From positions 1 to 64,000 of the forward strand of contig CALURU010000004.1 of assembly GCA_944323255.1 (NCBI GenBank): a stretch of DNA of 64,000 bases, in the 5' to 3' direction. A program made the position numbers and the translations under genes. The notes below the pieces were generated by a model. It was not told where the DNA came from and did not search any database. It saw nothing but the letters and a program-made list of their open reading frames with translations. This stretch comes from Candidatus Gastranaerophilales bacterium (lineage in GTDB: Bacteria; Cyanobacteriota; Vampirovibrionia; Gastranaerophilales; Gastranaerophilaceae). Each line of letters starts with the position of its first letter. The stretch's first letter is position 1. Below, piece by piece: positions 35,691 to 45,171 of the stretch.

Positions 35691-37754
35691 ATGACCGGAC
35701 TTGATTTTTCTAACCCATCAGAAACACTAAAAACCTTAACTTCTGAAACAATTAGTTATACCGACTTGAACAAAATTGCCGATAACCTGATGCCACATCT
35801 TTCTGCGATGCATATAAATCAGGATGGCAGGCGGTTTCAAGCAATTACACAATGCATTCTTGAATGCATAAAAAGAATACACGGATTTAAATCAGCAGAG
35901 TGGATTTCAGAAAAAAAGTTAATGTTTGAACTAAAAAGCGGCGAACAACCTATAAATTTTACAAGAATTAACGCCAATCAGGAAGTCTGTTTTTACAGGA
36001 TTCTAAACTTTGACCAGATTGATTTTGACAAAGAAGTTGTGTTTGCAGATGAATACGAAGTTGTAAAAAAAGTCATGCCGGAAAATCAAGTTAATGAAGA
36101 TGATGATTACGGCAAAGTTCTGACTCTTCTTGAAAATGGCGAGAACGTTTTTCTAACAGGTTTTGCCGGCACGGGAAAGAGTTATATTTTAAACAAGTTA
36201 AAAGCCAAATTAAAAAAGAACCTTACTATTACAAGCACAACCGGGATTGCAGCCGTAAATGTTAAAGGGCAGACGCTCCATTCCTGGGCAGGGGTTGGTC
36301 TTTGCAGAAACACTATTGACAATACGGTAGAAAAGATAAAAAAACGCCCCGGACAATACAGACAGATTTTAAAATGCAAAATTCTGGCAGTTGACGAAAT
36401 TTCCATGCTGAATATAGAAACTTTTGAATACGTTAATGAAGTCTTAAAATTGATAAGAGAATGCGATAAACCTTTTGGCGGAATTCAGGTGCTATTTATA
36501 GGAGATTTCTTTCAGCTTCCGCCGGTAGAGGGGGTAAATGGACCAGGGGTAAATGCAGGGGTAAATGCAGGGGTAAATGGAGCAGGGATAAATACGGCGG
36601 GAAATGGTATTGAAGAGCGCAGATATTGTTTTGATTCTCCAATCTGGGAAGAATTGAATCTAAAAAATGTTGTTCTTAAAAAGAACTACAGGCAAAGCGA
36701 AGAAAATTTCATCAAAGCACTTACGCATATGAGGGAAAATTGTCTTGACTCTTCAGACATTCAGCTTTTAAACACCAGAAGCTCTGATATAGACACTTTT
36801 GAGACAGATATCCTTCATATTTTTTCTACAAATGATGAAGCAAACAAGTATAACACTGCTAAATTCAACATTATAGAAGAGCCTGTAAGAATATTCAAAG
36901 CTGAAGACGGCGTTTATCGTAGCGGTGAATTTATAACCGAAGGTTTTACCGAGAGCGAAAAATACATTTTAGAAATCTTTTCCAAAAATTGCCGTGCAGA
37001 AAAAGAAATTGCACTTAAACTTGATGCAAGAGTTATGCTGTTGAGCAATATTGATTTTAACAAAGGTTTAATCAACGGAGCATGCGGAAAAATCCAAGAG
37101 TTTTGCGAGGATGGCATAAAAATAAAATTTGATAACGGAGTTGTCACAGAGATTCCAAAACACACTTTTGAGTATTATTATAATGACAGAGTTATTGCCC
37201 AGAGAGTACAGTATCCGCTCAAACTCGCTTACGGAATCACGATACATAAGTCGCAGGGAATGACTCTTGATAAGCTGGTTGTAGATTGTGCAAGAATCTT
37301 TGAAAGAGGGCAGGCATACGTTGCAATGAGCAGAGTTAAGACTTTAGAAGGGCTTTATATCAAGCATTTTGAGCCTGCAAAAGTTCTTGTAGATTCGAGA
37401 GTTGTAGAATTTTATAAAAATTTGCAGGAAGTAAAAAATGTTATTCCGTTAAAAAAGGAAGAAGAAGAAATTGAGTTATACAAATCTCCTGAAATTGATG
37501 AAAATATTATAATTGAATGCGTAAAAGAATATAGCGGTTTGTATGGCAAAACCGGTTTTTGCCGCATACTCAAAGGAAGTTCGCAGGTAAAAATAAACAG
37601 TTACAATGATAATGTTATAAGCTCCAAATTCTTTGGAACGCTTAAAAATTTTACACGCAGACAAGTGAACGAAGTTATCGATAAACTTATTGAAGAAAAC
37701 AAAATTGAAGTAAAAAAGATAAATTTCGGACGTCCGGTTTTGTGTGCCAAATGA
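35691..37754 (+). CDS. Pif1/RecD-like DNA helicase with low-complexity insert
   Basis: This 687-residue SF1B helicase has Walker A GFAGTGKS (157-164), STTGIAAVNVKGQTLHSWAG, Walker B LAVDEISM and the C-terminal TIHKSQGMTLDK and QAYVAMSRVKTLEGLYI motifs of the Pif1 family. The region after residue 590 may be an RQC/winged-helix-like DNA-binding end. The start is ATG at 35691 with no clear ribosome binding site. Residues 281-306 are a Gly/Val/Asn repeat between the GDFFQLPPV motif and the next one. They are encoded by four copies of GGGGTAAATG (36531, 36546, 36558, 36570), so this is an in-frame repeat expansion. Confidence 0.9.
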   Translation: MTGLDFSNPSETLKTLTSETISYTDLNKIADNLMPHLSAMHINQDGRRFQAITQCILECIKRIHGFKSAEWISEKKLMFELKSGEQPINFTRINANQEVCFYRILNFDQIDFDKEVVFADEYEVVKKVMPENQVNEDDDYGKVLTLLENGENVFLTGFAGTGKSYILNKLKAKLKKNLTITSTTGIAAVNVKGQTLHSWAGVGLCRNTIDNTVEKIKKRPGQYRQILKCKILAVDEISMLNIETFEYVNEVLKLIRECDKPFGGIQVLFIGDFFQLPPVEGVNGPGVNAGVNAGVNGAGINTAGNGIEERRYCFDSPIWEELNLKNVVLKKNYRQSEENFIKALTHMRENCLDSSDIQLLNTRSSDIDTFETDILHIFSTNDEANKYNTAKFNIIEEPVRIFKAEDGVYRSGEFITEGFTESEKYILEIFSKNCRAEKEIALKLDARVMLLSNIDFNKGLINGACGKIQEFCEDGIKIKFDNGVVTEIPKHTFEYYYNDRVIAQRVQYPLKLAYGITIHKSQGMTLDKLVVDCARIFERGQAYVAMSRVKTLEGLYIKHFEPAKVLVDSRVVEFYKNLQEVKNVIPLKKEEEEIELYKSPEIDENIIIECVKEYSGLYGKTGFCRILKGSSQVKINSYNDNVISSKFFGTLKNFTRRQVNEVIDKLIEENKIEVKKINFGRPVLCAK

Positions 37755-37852
37755 TGGTATAATTATTGTAAAATTTTATTAACCACTAGCAAAAAATTTT
37801 TTTTAGAGATTTAATACAAACAAGTTAAGCAACAACAAGTAAGGAGTCAAAA

Positions 37853-38206
37853 ATGAACATTTTACCTGTCAATAACAATCAAACTTTTAAAGGTTCAATT
37901 ATTGTTAACAACCTGAAAACCAATAAGGTTGCAAAAATCATTACAAGCAGAAAAGCCGACCATCAGCTGAAAGATACATTTGATTCAATACTAAATAATC
38001 GTATGTTTGTAATGAAAAGCCAGAGAGAATGTTTAACAAACTTAAAAAATTGTGTCAATAAATTTTCGGAAATTATCGGAAACAATTTTGGCAAGGATTT
38101 AAAATTTCCGGCAGCAAAAGATATTTCTGTAGTCTATAGTTCCTCAAAAGATATATCAAAATTGGATGTTCCGGGGCATTTCTCAATTGTACATTCAACA
38201 AAATAG
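37853..38206 (+). CDS. Hypothetical FKG-leader protein (117 aa)
   Basis: I do not recognise this family. The 117-residue basic protein begins MNILPVNNNQTFKGSIIVNN, with the short leader and TFKG pattern seen in several small proteins here. It has no membrane segment and is Lys/Ser-rich. AAGGAG lies 9 bases before the ATG. It is followed 50 bases later by priA. Confidence 0.7.
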   Translation: MNILPVNNNQTFKGSIIVNNLKTNKVAKIITSRKADHQLKDTFDSILNNRMFVMKSQRECLTNLKNCVNKFSEIIGNNFGKDLKFPAAKDISVVYSSSKDISKLDVPGHFSIVHSTK

Positions 38207-38261
38207 TACATATCAAACCGCCAGATACTTTATAAAAACTTTTAGAGTATAATAGTATTTG

Positions 38262-40469
38262 ATGAAGTATGCATTAGTTCTGGTAAATATAAAAGGGCTT
38301 GGAGTTAAGACATTCAGCTATCTTATACCCGATGAAATGAAAGATATTATTCAAATCGGGCAGGCTGTCATGGTGCCTTTCGGGAGACAGGGACTTATAA
38401 ATGCTTTTATTGTCGGATTTTCAGATTATCTTCCTGGAGATTTTAAGGCAAAAAAAATCAATCGTATAATTGACGAAACTCCGCTTTTTTCTCTCAAATA
38501 CCTGAAACTCCTTGAATGGGTCGCAAATTATTACTGCACAGATTTTGTAACGGTTCTTAATGCAGCTCTTCCGATGAAACTTATCGAAAAAAATGCAAAA
38601 GTAGAGCTTGCGGTATCGATAGGCAATAATTCAGACATAGAAAGCCTTACTAAAAGACAGAGAGAAATTCTTGCACTTTTGAAAGAGCGTGGGAAATGCT
38701 CATTAACCGAGTTTGAAGAGCTTGCAAAAACCACCCGTGCTACGATGAAAAAACTTGAACAGACTTCGCATGTCAAATTTGAAACAGAATACATTTACAG
38801 AAACCCTCTGTATATTTTTAAAGATATTGAGACTGAACCTTTGTTTGAGCTTCAGGGCGAACAAATTACCGCCTACGAAGGAATAAAATCAAAATTAAAA
38901 TCACAAAAACCGATACTTTTGCATGGTGTAACCGCTTCCGGCAAAACAGAGGTTTATTTTAAACTTATAAAAGATGTAATAGATTCAGGAAAAAACGTTT
39001 TATTTCTTGCGCCGGAAATTGCTCTTGCTTCCCAGCTTACGAAACGCCTTGCACGCAAATTTGGAATAAAAGATGTTGCCATCTGGCACAGCAGCATTTC
39101 TGACGGTGAAAAGTATGACGTTTGGCAGAGGCTTTATAAAAATGATATTAAAATTCTTGCAGGAGCACGCTCGGCAGTATTTGCGCCGCTTCAAAATATT
39201 GGCTTAATTATAATTGACGAAGAGCACGAAGGGGCTTACAAACAAACTAATCCCGCACCAAGATATGACGCAAGAGTTGTTGCAGCCCGTCTTGCACAAT
39301 TCCATCAGGCGCCTTTGATTCTCGGATCTGCAACTCCGGATGTTTCAACTTACTATTATGCAACAAATAATAACAATCTTTTTGAAATGAAGCACCGGTT
39401 TAATAATTCTCCGCTTGCACTCCCGCAGGTTATTAATATGCAGGAATACGGAAAAGCAGCATATAGAGGAATTATTTCCAAACCATTGCAGACGGAAATT
39501 ACTGAAACTCTTGAAAGAAAACAGCAGGTTATTCTTTTGATGAACCGCAGAGGATATTCAACTTATACCCAGTGCAAAGCCTGCGGTACGGTTATTGAAT
39601 GTCCCGACTGCTCCATTCCAATGATATGGCACACAAGTATAAAGAAACTGAAATGCCATTATTGTAACAGAGAAATGAGTTTCCCTGATTACTGCCCTCA
39701 ATGCGGAAGCGATGCGCTTTCAACTTCAGGTGTCGGAACGCAAAAAATTGAGCTTTTAATCAAAGAGCTTTATCCTGATGCAAAGGTTGAAAGAATTGAC
39801 AGCGATATTTTGACAAGAAAAAATGCTCATATCGAACTTTTGAATAAATTTCAGAAGGGAGAAATTGACATTCTTGTAGGTACACAAATGATTGCCAAAG
39901 GGCTTGATAACCCTAATGTTACTCTTGTCGGGGTTTTAAGCGCCGATTCAGGATTTAATATTCCCGATTACAGAGCTTCCGAGAGAGGCTTCCAGCTCCT
40001 TACACAGGTTGCAGGAAGAGCCGGAAGAGGAGAATTTAAAGGCAAAGTTCTTTTTCAGACATATAATCCTGATTATTATGCTTTCCAGACTGCTAAAGCA
40101 CAGGACTACGAAAAATTCTTTGAAACGGAGATTAAAGCACGGCAGGAATTTGACTACCCTCCGTTCAGCCAGATTATCCGCCTTATTTTATCCTCGCAAA
40201 ATAACTATAGAGCTGAAAAGTCCGCAATGGAAATTGCATTAAGATTGAATACCATGACTGATAAATTCGGATTTTCGGAATATCTTGAAACTCTCGGACC
40301 TACTCCTTGTGTAATAGAGAAATTGAATGGATTTTACAGATTCCAGATTCTCATAAAAAACAAACTTTCACAAAAAGGTCACGATTTTATCTCTAAATTC
40401 TTAAACAAAATTACTATCCCTAAAGACATAAGGCTTGCAATTGATGTTGATCCGCTTGACATATTGTAA
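38262..40469 (+). CDS. priA: Primosomal replication helicase PriA
   Basis: PriA restarts stalled replication forks by loading the replisome. The 735-residue protein has the 3'-DNA-binding domain (about 1-105) and the Walker A HGVTASGKTE (221-230). DEEH is at 319-322, with two zinc-binding clusters (CKACGTVIECPDC and CHYCNREMSFPDYCPQCG). The helicase motifs (GTQMIAKGLDNPNV, QVAGRAGRG) are also present. The ATG at 38262 is preferred; the frame has a TTG one codon earlier. Length is normal. Confidence 0.97.
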   Translation: MKYALVLVNIKGLGVKTFSYLIPDEMKDIIQIGQAVMVPFGRQGLINAFIVGFSDYLPGDFKAKKINRIIDETPLFSLKYLKLLEWVANYYCTDFVTVLNAALPMKLIEKNAKVELAVSIGNNSDIESLTKRQREILALLKERGKCSLTEFEELAKTTRATMKKLEQTSHVKFETEYIYRNPLYIFKDIETEPLFELQGEQITAYEGIKSKLKSQKPILLHGVTASGKTEVYFKLIKDVIDSGKNVLFLAPEIALASQLTKRLARKFGIKDVAIWHSSISDGEKYDVWQRLYKNDIKILAGARSAVFAPLQNIGLIIIDEEHEGAYKQTNPAPRYDARVVAARLAQFHQAPLILGSATPDVSTYYYATNNNNLFEMKHRFNNSPLALPQVINMQEYGKAAYRGIISKPLQTEITETLERKQQVILLMNRRGYSTYTQCKACGTVIECPDCSIPMIWHTSIKKLKCHYCNREMSFPDYCPQCGSDALSTSGVGTQKIELLIKELYPDAKVERIDSDILTRKNAHIELLNKFQKGEIDILVGTQMIAKGLDNPNVTLVGVLSADSGFNIPDYRASERGFQLLTQVAGRAGRGEFKGKVLFQTYNPDYYAFQTAKAQDYEKFFETEIKARQEFDYPPFSQIIRLILSSQNNYRAEKSAMEIALRLNTMTDKFGFSEYLETLGPTPCVIEKLNGFYRFQILIKNKLSQKGHDFISKFLNKITIPKDIRLAIDVDPLDIL

Positions 40470-40523
40470 AAATTTCTTAATTATTGTAAACTAATATTAC
40501 AAAATTTTACAGAGACAAGAACA

Positions 40524-41288
40524 ATGATTTTAAAACGCCCCGGAAAGAAGAGAAAAGTTTATAGCCTGAAAGGTGCTGTCCAGATTAATCGCAGCAGTTT
40601 TTTCGTATACACTGATAACTCGGGTAAAACTTTTCTTAAAACAGGTAAAGATGAAAAACTGCAAAAATCTATTGTTCAAAATATGATTGATTTAAACCCG
40701 AATATTAAAGGGCTCTTAAAAAAATACAAAATCAAACCTTCAATTGACACAAAAACCTTAAAAGAACTTACGGGCGGTCATATGAACGAAACCTGCAATA
40801 TAGCAACCGGGGTTTATTCATGCCTGCCGGAAAGTTTAAAAGAAGGAATCAGACAAAGTATTATCAAGGAAGCTTCTATGCTCCACGATTTGGGCAAAGT
40901 TTTAATCCCGTCAAGGATTTTAAATAAACCTGCCAGGCTCAATATTAAAGAGCGTGAGATTATGAATATACATTCAACTCTGGGGTATGAACTTCTCAAA
41001 ACCCAGAATCTTTCCGCAGAAACACTTGAGCTTATAAAATATCACCACCAGAACTTAAAACACTCCGGTTATCCGGAATTAGAAGGTGATATTTATCCCT
41101 CTGATATCGGGGTTCAAATTGTATCTATATCAGACAAATACAGTGCACTTAGAGAGACACGGGTTTACAGGCGCAAACTCACACGGCTTGAAGCTCTACT
41201 TATCCTCTACAGAGAAGTTCGAGAAGGTAAAATCCATCCGGAAGTTTACAATGCACTTGTCAGATTTGTTCAGCAGTCGGGAATTTAG
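40524..41288 (+). CDS. HD-domain phosphohydrolase, HD-GYP-like
   Basis: This 254-residue protein has an HD domain with His121-Asp122 (MLHDLGKVLIP), His150, His174-His175 and GYP at 182-184. The layout resembles HD-GYP c-di-GMP phosphodiesterases. The motif reads HHQNLKHSGYP; classic enzymes have HHExxxGxGYP, so the glutamate and the first glycine are absent. This may change metal binding or mean another substrate. There is no receiver domain. Its stop overlaps the stop of the convergent gene at 41285. Confidence 0.85.
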   Translation: MILKRPGKKRKVYSLKGAVQINRSSFFVYTDNSGKTFLKTGKDEKLQKSIVQNMIDLNPNIKGLLKKYKIKPSIDTKTLKELTGGHMNETCNIATGVYSCLPESLKEGIRQSIIKEASMLHDLGKVLIPSRILNKPARLNIKEREIMNIHSTLGYELLKTQNLSAETLELIKYHHQNLKHSGYPELEGDIYPSDIGVQIVSISDKYSALRETRVYRRKLTRLEALLILYREVREGKIHPEVYNALVRFVQQSGI

Positions 41289-42502
41289 CAATCATATGCA
41301 GCTTCCAGCATACCCGTTTTGTTAAAGTATAAAGACAAGGTACTATCATCTTCTCCGTCGTCTTCAATAATTCCTTCACTGTAAGAGTCAGGTTTTCCGT
41401 TTTTACCGAAACTTGCTTCTTTAAATTCCTTATCTTTTTCTACCCTTACGGCTTTTGCACCATCATCATACAAATTTGTTATCTTAACCTTGTTATCCTC
41501 AATATTTTCTTTTATTTCCTGATTATCGCCGTCAAAACTTATTGTCCTGTCTGCAAGTTCGAGTCTGGAAAGACTGCCGTCAGGTTCAAAATACGCTTTT
41601 ACTTTTTCCCCGTTGCGCTCAAAAGAATTTGTCTCTATTGCGCCGTTTGAATAATGCGTTTTTGCGCCGTCCAGCCCCTTTGCATCAAAATCTAATTTAT
41701 AACTTTCAGCAGGTACAAGATCAGAATTATTTAATTTATCTGCTCCAAAGTTGTTTGGAACGGTAACCTCTTCATATCTGCGTATTGCAATCATTCCGCC
41801 GTTGTAGAAGTCCACATCAATACCTGATTGTTTCAAATCACTTTTCTTATATTCGCTTGCAGCCTTTAGCTGTTTGTTTTTATCAAAAATTACATAAATA
41901 GACTCATCCGGCTTTTTAGAATATTTAGATACCGAAAATTCATTATCCTCAAAATTTTTGTTTACAATAACCATTTCGTTGTTTGGTTTATAAACCGTTT
42001 TAGAAGCATTTCTAGGTTTTCCGTCTATATAACAAGTATCAGCAATCTCTTTTCCTGTCTCCGGAGAATACTCATTTATGTATATTTCATCGTATTTATC
42101 GTCTTTTATAAAATTTTTCTGTTCGTTAATAACTTTACCGGTCTTTTTATCCGTAGTAATAATTAAAGAAATCATTTTTTCATTTTCTTCTGCCGGTTTT
42201 AAAACTGTTTTTGTATTTTCATCCTCCTGAACAATTGAATGAAGTTTACCTTCTGAAGTATAAATTTTTTCACCTTCAATATTTTCGAAATCTTCAGGCA
42301 TAATTAGTGTAGGAACAAGGGGTTCTATATCTAATTTTTCAGGATTTTTTAAAAGCGGGGCATTATAAACAGCAAGAGCCTCAATACCTTTTAAATCAGC
42401 ATCCTGGTTAATATCAACAGGTTTTGTCACAGTCTCTTCGTTTCTGAAAGCTACGCTGTATTGGTTTTGAATAGTAGAAACACCGTTAATTTTGTTTATC
42501 AT
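41285..42502 (-). CDS. Hypothetical protein with repeated beta strands (405 aa)
   Basis: I do not recognise this family. From the ATG at 42502, preceded by GGGG, the protein is 405 residues, acidic and soluble, with no signal peptide. Its start, NKINGVSTIQNQYSVAFRNE, resembles the short leaders of neighbours (AFRN in place of FKG). The rest has many YNGGMIAIRRYE, TYSNGAIETNSFERNG and SFGKNGKPDSYSEG-like units, suggesting antiparallel beta strands as in toxin or wall-type repeats. The frame extends upstream to 42787, but that part overlaps pheT and is unlikely to be real. Confidence 0.65.
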   Translation of the reverse strand: MINKINGVSTIQNQYSVAFRNEETVTKPVDINQDADLKGIEALAVYNAPLLKNPEKLDIEPLVPTLIMPEDFENIEGEKIYTSEGKLHSIVQEDENTKTVLKPAEENEKMISLIITTDKKTGKVINEQKNFIKDDKYDEIYINEYSPETGKEIADTCYIDGKPRNASKTVYKPNNEMVIVNKNFEDNEFSVSKYSKKPDESIYVIFDKNKQLKAASEYKKSDLKQSGIDVDFYNGGMIAIRRYEEVTVPNNFGADKLNNSDLVPAESYKLDFDAKGLDGAKTHYSNGAIETNSFERNGEKVKAYFEPDGSLSRLELADRTISFDGDNQEIKENIEDNKVKITNLYDDGAKAVRVEKDKEFKEASFGKNGKPDSYSEGIIEDDGEDDSTLSLYFNKTGMLEAAYDC

Positions 42503-42620
42503 AAACACACCCCACACTATAATGTACATTTTTATTAAAGCATAAAAATAAAAAAAATTGCTATCATATTTTTTAATTGTATAATTTAGATATAGGGAAA
42601 ACGTAGAGAGGAAAGAAATT

Positions 42621-45107
42621 ATGCAGGTTTCATTAAACTGGTTGAATGAATTAGTAGATTTAAGTGATTTAGATGTTAAGCAAATTGCCCATGAACTTAC
42701 TATGAGCGGTTTAGAGGTTGAAGAAATTGAGGAAGTAAAACCTAAATTTACAAACATAATCACGGCAAAAATTGAAAAAATAGACAATCACCCGAACTCC
42801 GATCATCTTCATCTTGTAACTGTAAATACAGGCTCCGGCTTGAAGACGGTAGTTTGCGGCGCCCAGAATATTGAAGTCGGGCAGGTTATTCCTTATGCTT
42901 CTGTCGGAAGTAAAGTTCTTGACAGGAAAACCGGCGAACAGTTTGAACTCACTCCTGCAGTAATAAGGGGAGTTGAATCTCAAGGTATGCTATGTTCAGA
43001 TGATGAATTAGGCGTTGCTGACAGGAACTATCAGGAAGAGGACGGAATTCTTATTCTCAACCGCATTTTCCCTAATGTCGGATTGGGTCTGGATGTTGAA
43101 AATGTTCTGGGCTTTGAAAAAGATTACATCCTGCATACTGCGCCGACTGCAAACAGAGGTGATGAAGTTTCAGTTATCGGTATTGCAAGAGAGCTCTCCG
43201 CTTTGTTTAACAGAACGATGACCACCCCTCTCCCTAACCCTCTCCCACAAGGGGCGAGGGAAAATATCCCTTTTGAAGTCGAGATAAAAGATATGGATGT
43301 TTGCAAATACTACTCAATCGGATTGTTAAAGGATATCGTAATCAAACCCTCTCCTGATTGGATGCAAAAAAGACTTATCTCATCAGGCGTAAGAGCAATC
43401 AATAATGTTGTTGATATTACAAACTATGTAATGCTTGAATACGGAACTCCGCTTCACGCTTTTGATTTTGACAAATTAAACGGATATCTTTGCGTAAGAC
43501 GTGCTCAGGAAGGCGAAACTCTTGTAACACTGGATGAAGTTGAAAGAAAGTTGACTCATGATACGGTAGTTATTGCAACAAAAGAAAAACCGGTATGCTT
43601 GGGCGGTGTATTCGGCGGAGCTAATTCCGAAATTGATGAAAATACCAAAAATATTGCGCTTGAAGCAGCTTATTTCACGCCTCAATCCAACAGAAAAAGT
43701 TCAAGAAGCGTCGGATACAAATCAGACGCCTGTGCAAGATACGAGAGAGGCGTTGATATTGAAGCCGTTAAACCGGGGCTTTTAAGAGCAGTTGAACTTT
43801 TAGAAAAATATGCAGACGCAAAATTTGAAGGTATGGTTGAAACAGGCTCAAACAAACTTGATCCGATTGAAATAACAATCAGATATCCGCAGGTAAAAAG
43901 ACTTTTAGGGTGTGACATTGACCCTGCAAAATGTCTTGCAATCTTAGAAAAACTCGGATTCAAAATCTTAGGCAAAAATGAAATTGCCTGCAAAGTTCTT
44001 GTACCTTCTTTCCGTGCGGGCGATGTTACAAGAGAATGCGACTTGATAGAAGAAATTGCAAGAATTAACGGTTATGACAAAATCACTCCGACTCTTCCAG
44101 CAAGACCTGGAACGGCTGAAATTTCACATGCGGAAAGAGTTATAGCAAGAGTTCGAGACATTATGTCAGGAGAAGGTTTAAATGAAATTCAAACCTCTTC
44201 ATTAATTGGAGAGCCTTTGTTAAAGCAATTCAATGTAAACTATAACAAAGAAAAAGCTGTATGCGTTCAAAATCCTGCGTCAGAAGACTACACAATGCTT
44301 AGACAAACACTTATGGCAAGTGTTCTTCAATGCCTTAAATATAATTACGATAACGGGCAGAAAGACTTCTGGGCTTATGAAATCGGAAGAAGCTATGTTA
44401 AGGTAAGCGAACCTGATGAAAAATATTCCGGCGTAAAAGAAACACAAATTCTTGCCGGTGTTATTACAGGGAATATCCAGAATTCAATCTGGCAGGAAAC
44501 AGGCGAAGTGGATTTCTACACGGTTAAAGGTATTGTAGATAAGATTTTGGAAGACTTCGGACTTACAAGAAGAATAAAATTTGAACTGCTCGCAGATTCA
44601 AGTCTTGCAGAAACTCATATCATTATGCACCCTTATAAATCAGCAGTTTTAACTCTTCTTGGCAAGAAACCTGAAATAGTTGGATATTATGGAGAAATCC
44701 ATCCTGAACTTAAGAACAAAATGAAATTGAATCAAAACGCTTATGTATTCAAGCTTGACTTAGATTTGTTCATAAATGCGGTTAATCCGGGAGTACCTAA
44801 ATTCAAAAAACTTCCTCAATATCCGGAAGTTCAAAGAGATCTGGCAGTAATTGTTCCTGCAAAAACTACCTGGGATGAGCTTGCCAAAATTGTTAAAAAA
44901 GGTATTGATAACAAAGTATTTACCGGCTGCAGCGTATTTGACGTATATCAGGGCGAACACGTTCAGGAAGGATTTAAATCAGTTGCTTTCAGAATAAAAA
45001 TGCAGGATGAAAACGCCACAATGACTGACGAAGCTATTGAAGCACAAATGGCAAATCTTCGTTCAACACTTAAAAAGGCAATACCTGAATTGAGCTTTAG
45101 AGAATAA
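42621..45107 (+). CDS. pheT: Phenylalanine-tRNA ligase beta subunit PheT
   Basis: PheT with PheS charges tRNA-Phe. The 828-residue protein has the tRNA-binding (EMAP-like) domain (about 38-150), the B3/B4 editing domain (about 215-380) and B5 domain (about 405-475). The core and the C-terminal anticodon-binding FDX-ACB domain (735-828) complete it. Residues 201-214 (TTPLPNPLPQGARE) are unusual: they are encoded by a GC-rich palindromic element that also occurs between genes, inserted in frame between two domains. pheS is not in the window, so the two subunits are encoded apart. A terminator follows. Confidence 0.97.
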   Translation: MQVSLNWLNELVDLSDLDVKQIAHELTMSGLEVEEIEEVKPKFTNIITAKIEKIDNHPNSDHLHLVTVNTGSGLKTVVCGAQNIEVGQVIPYASVGSKVLDRKTGEQFELTPAVIRGVESQGMLCSDDELGVADRNYQEEDGILILNRIFPNVGLGLDVENVLGFEKDYILHTAPTANRGDEVSVIGIARELSALFNRTMTTPLPNPLPQGARENIPFEVEIKDMDVCKYYSIGLLKDIVIKPSPDWMQKRLISSGVRAINNVVDITNYVMLEYGTPLHAFDFDKLNGYLCVRRAQEGETLVTLDEVERKLTHDTVVIATKEKPVCLGGVFGGANSEIDENTKNIALEAAYFTPQSNRKSSRSVGYKSDACARYERGVDIEAVKPGLLRAVELLEKYADAKFEGMVETGSNKLDPIEITIRYPQVKRLLGCDIDPAKCLAILEKLGFKILGKNEIACKVLVPSFRAGDVTRECDLIEEIARINGYDKITPTLPARPGTAEISHAERVIARVRDIMSGEGLNEIQTSSLIGEPLLKQFNVNYNKEKAVCVQNPASEDYTMLRQTLMASVLQCLKYNYDNGQKDFWAYEIGRSYVKVSEPDEKYSGVKETQILAGVITGNIQNSIWQETGEVDFYTVKGIVDKILEDFGLTRRIKFELLADSSLAETHIIMHPYKSAVLTLLGKKPEIVGYYGEIHPELKNKMKLNQNAYVFKLDLDLFINAVNPGVPKFKKLPQYPEVQRDLAVIVPAKTTWDELAKIVKKGIDNKVFTGCSVFDVYQGEHVQEGFKSVAFRIKMQDENATMTDEAIEAQMANLRSTLKKAIPELSFRE
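43220..43262 (+). repeat. Palindromic element inserted in pheT
   Basis: The stretch from ACCACCCCTCTCCCTAACCC to GGGGCGAGGG is very GC-rich and has arms CTCTCCC and GGGGCGAG. Its right part matches elements at 14530, 14868, 14911, 15126 and 15331. The reading frame of pheT stays open through it. Confidence 0.85.
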
Positions 45108-45124
45108 GATATTAACAAAAAACC

Positions 45125-45160
45125 AAAAGGCGGATCCTTTCAGGCTCCGCCTTTTATTTA
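45125..45160 (+). terminator. Terminator after pheT
   Basis: AAAAGGCGGA pairs with TCCGCCTTTT around an 11-base loop, followed by T-rich sequence. The arms are perfect. Confidence 0.9.
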
Positions 45161-45171
45161 TTCCCGAAAAC

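Noticed and set aside
42503-42787. N-terminal extension of the 405-residue protein
   Set aside because: It would overlap the start of pheT on the opposite strand; a good start with GGGG exists at 42502.
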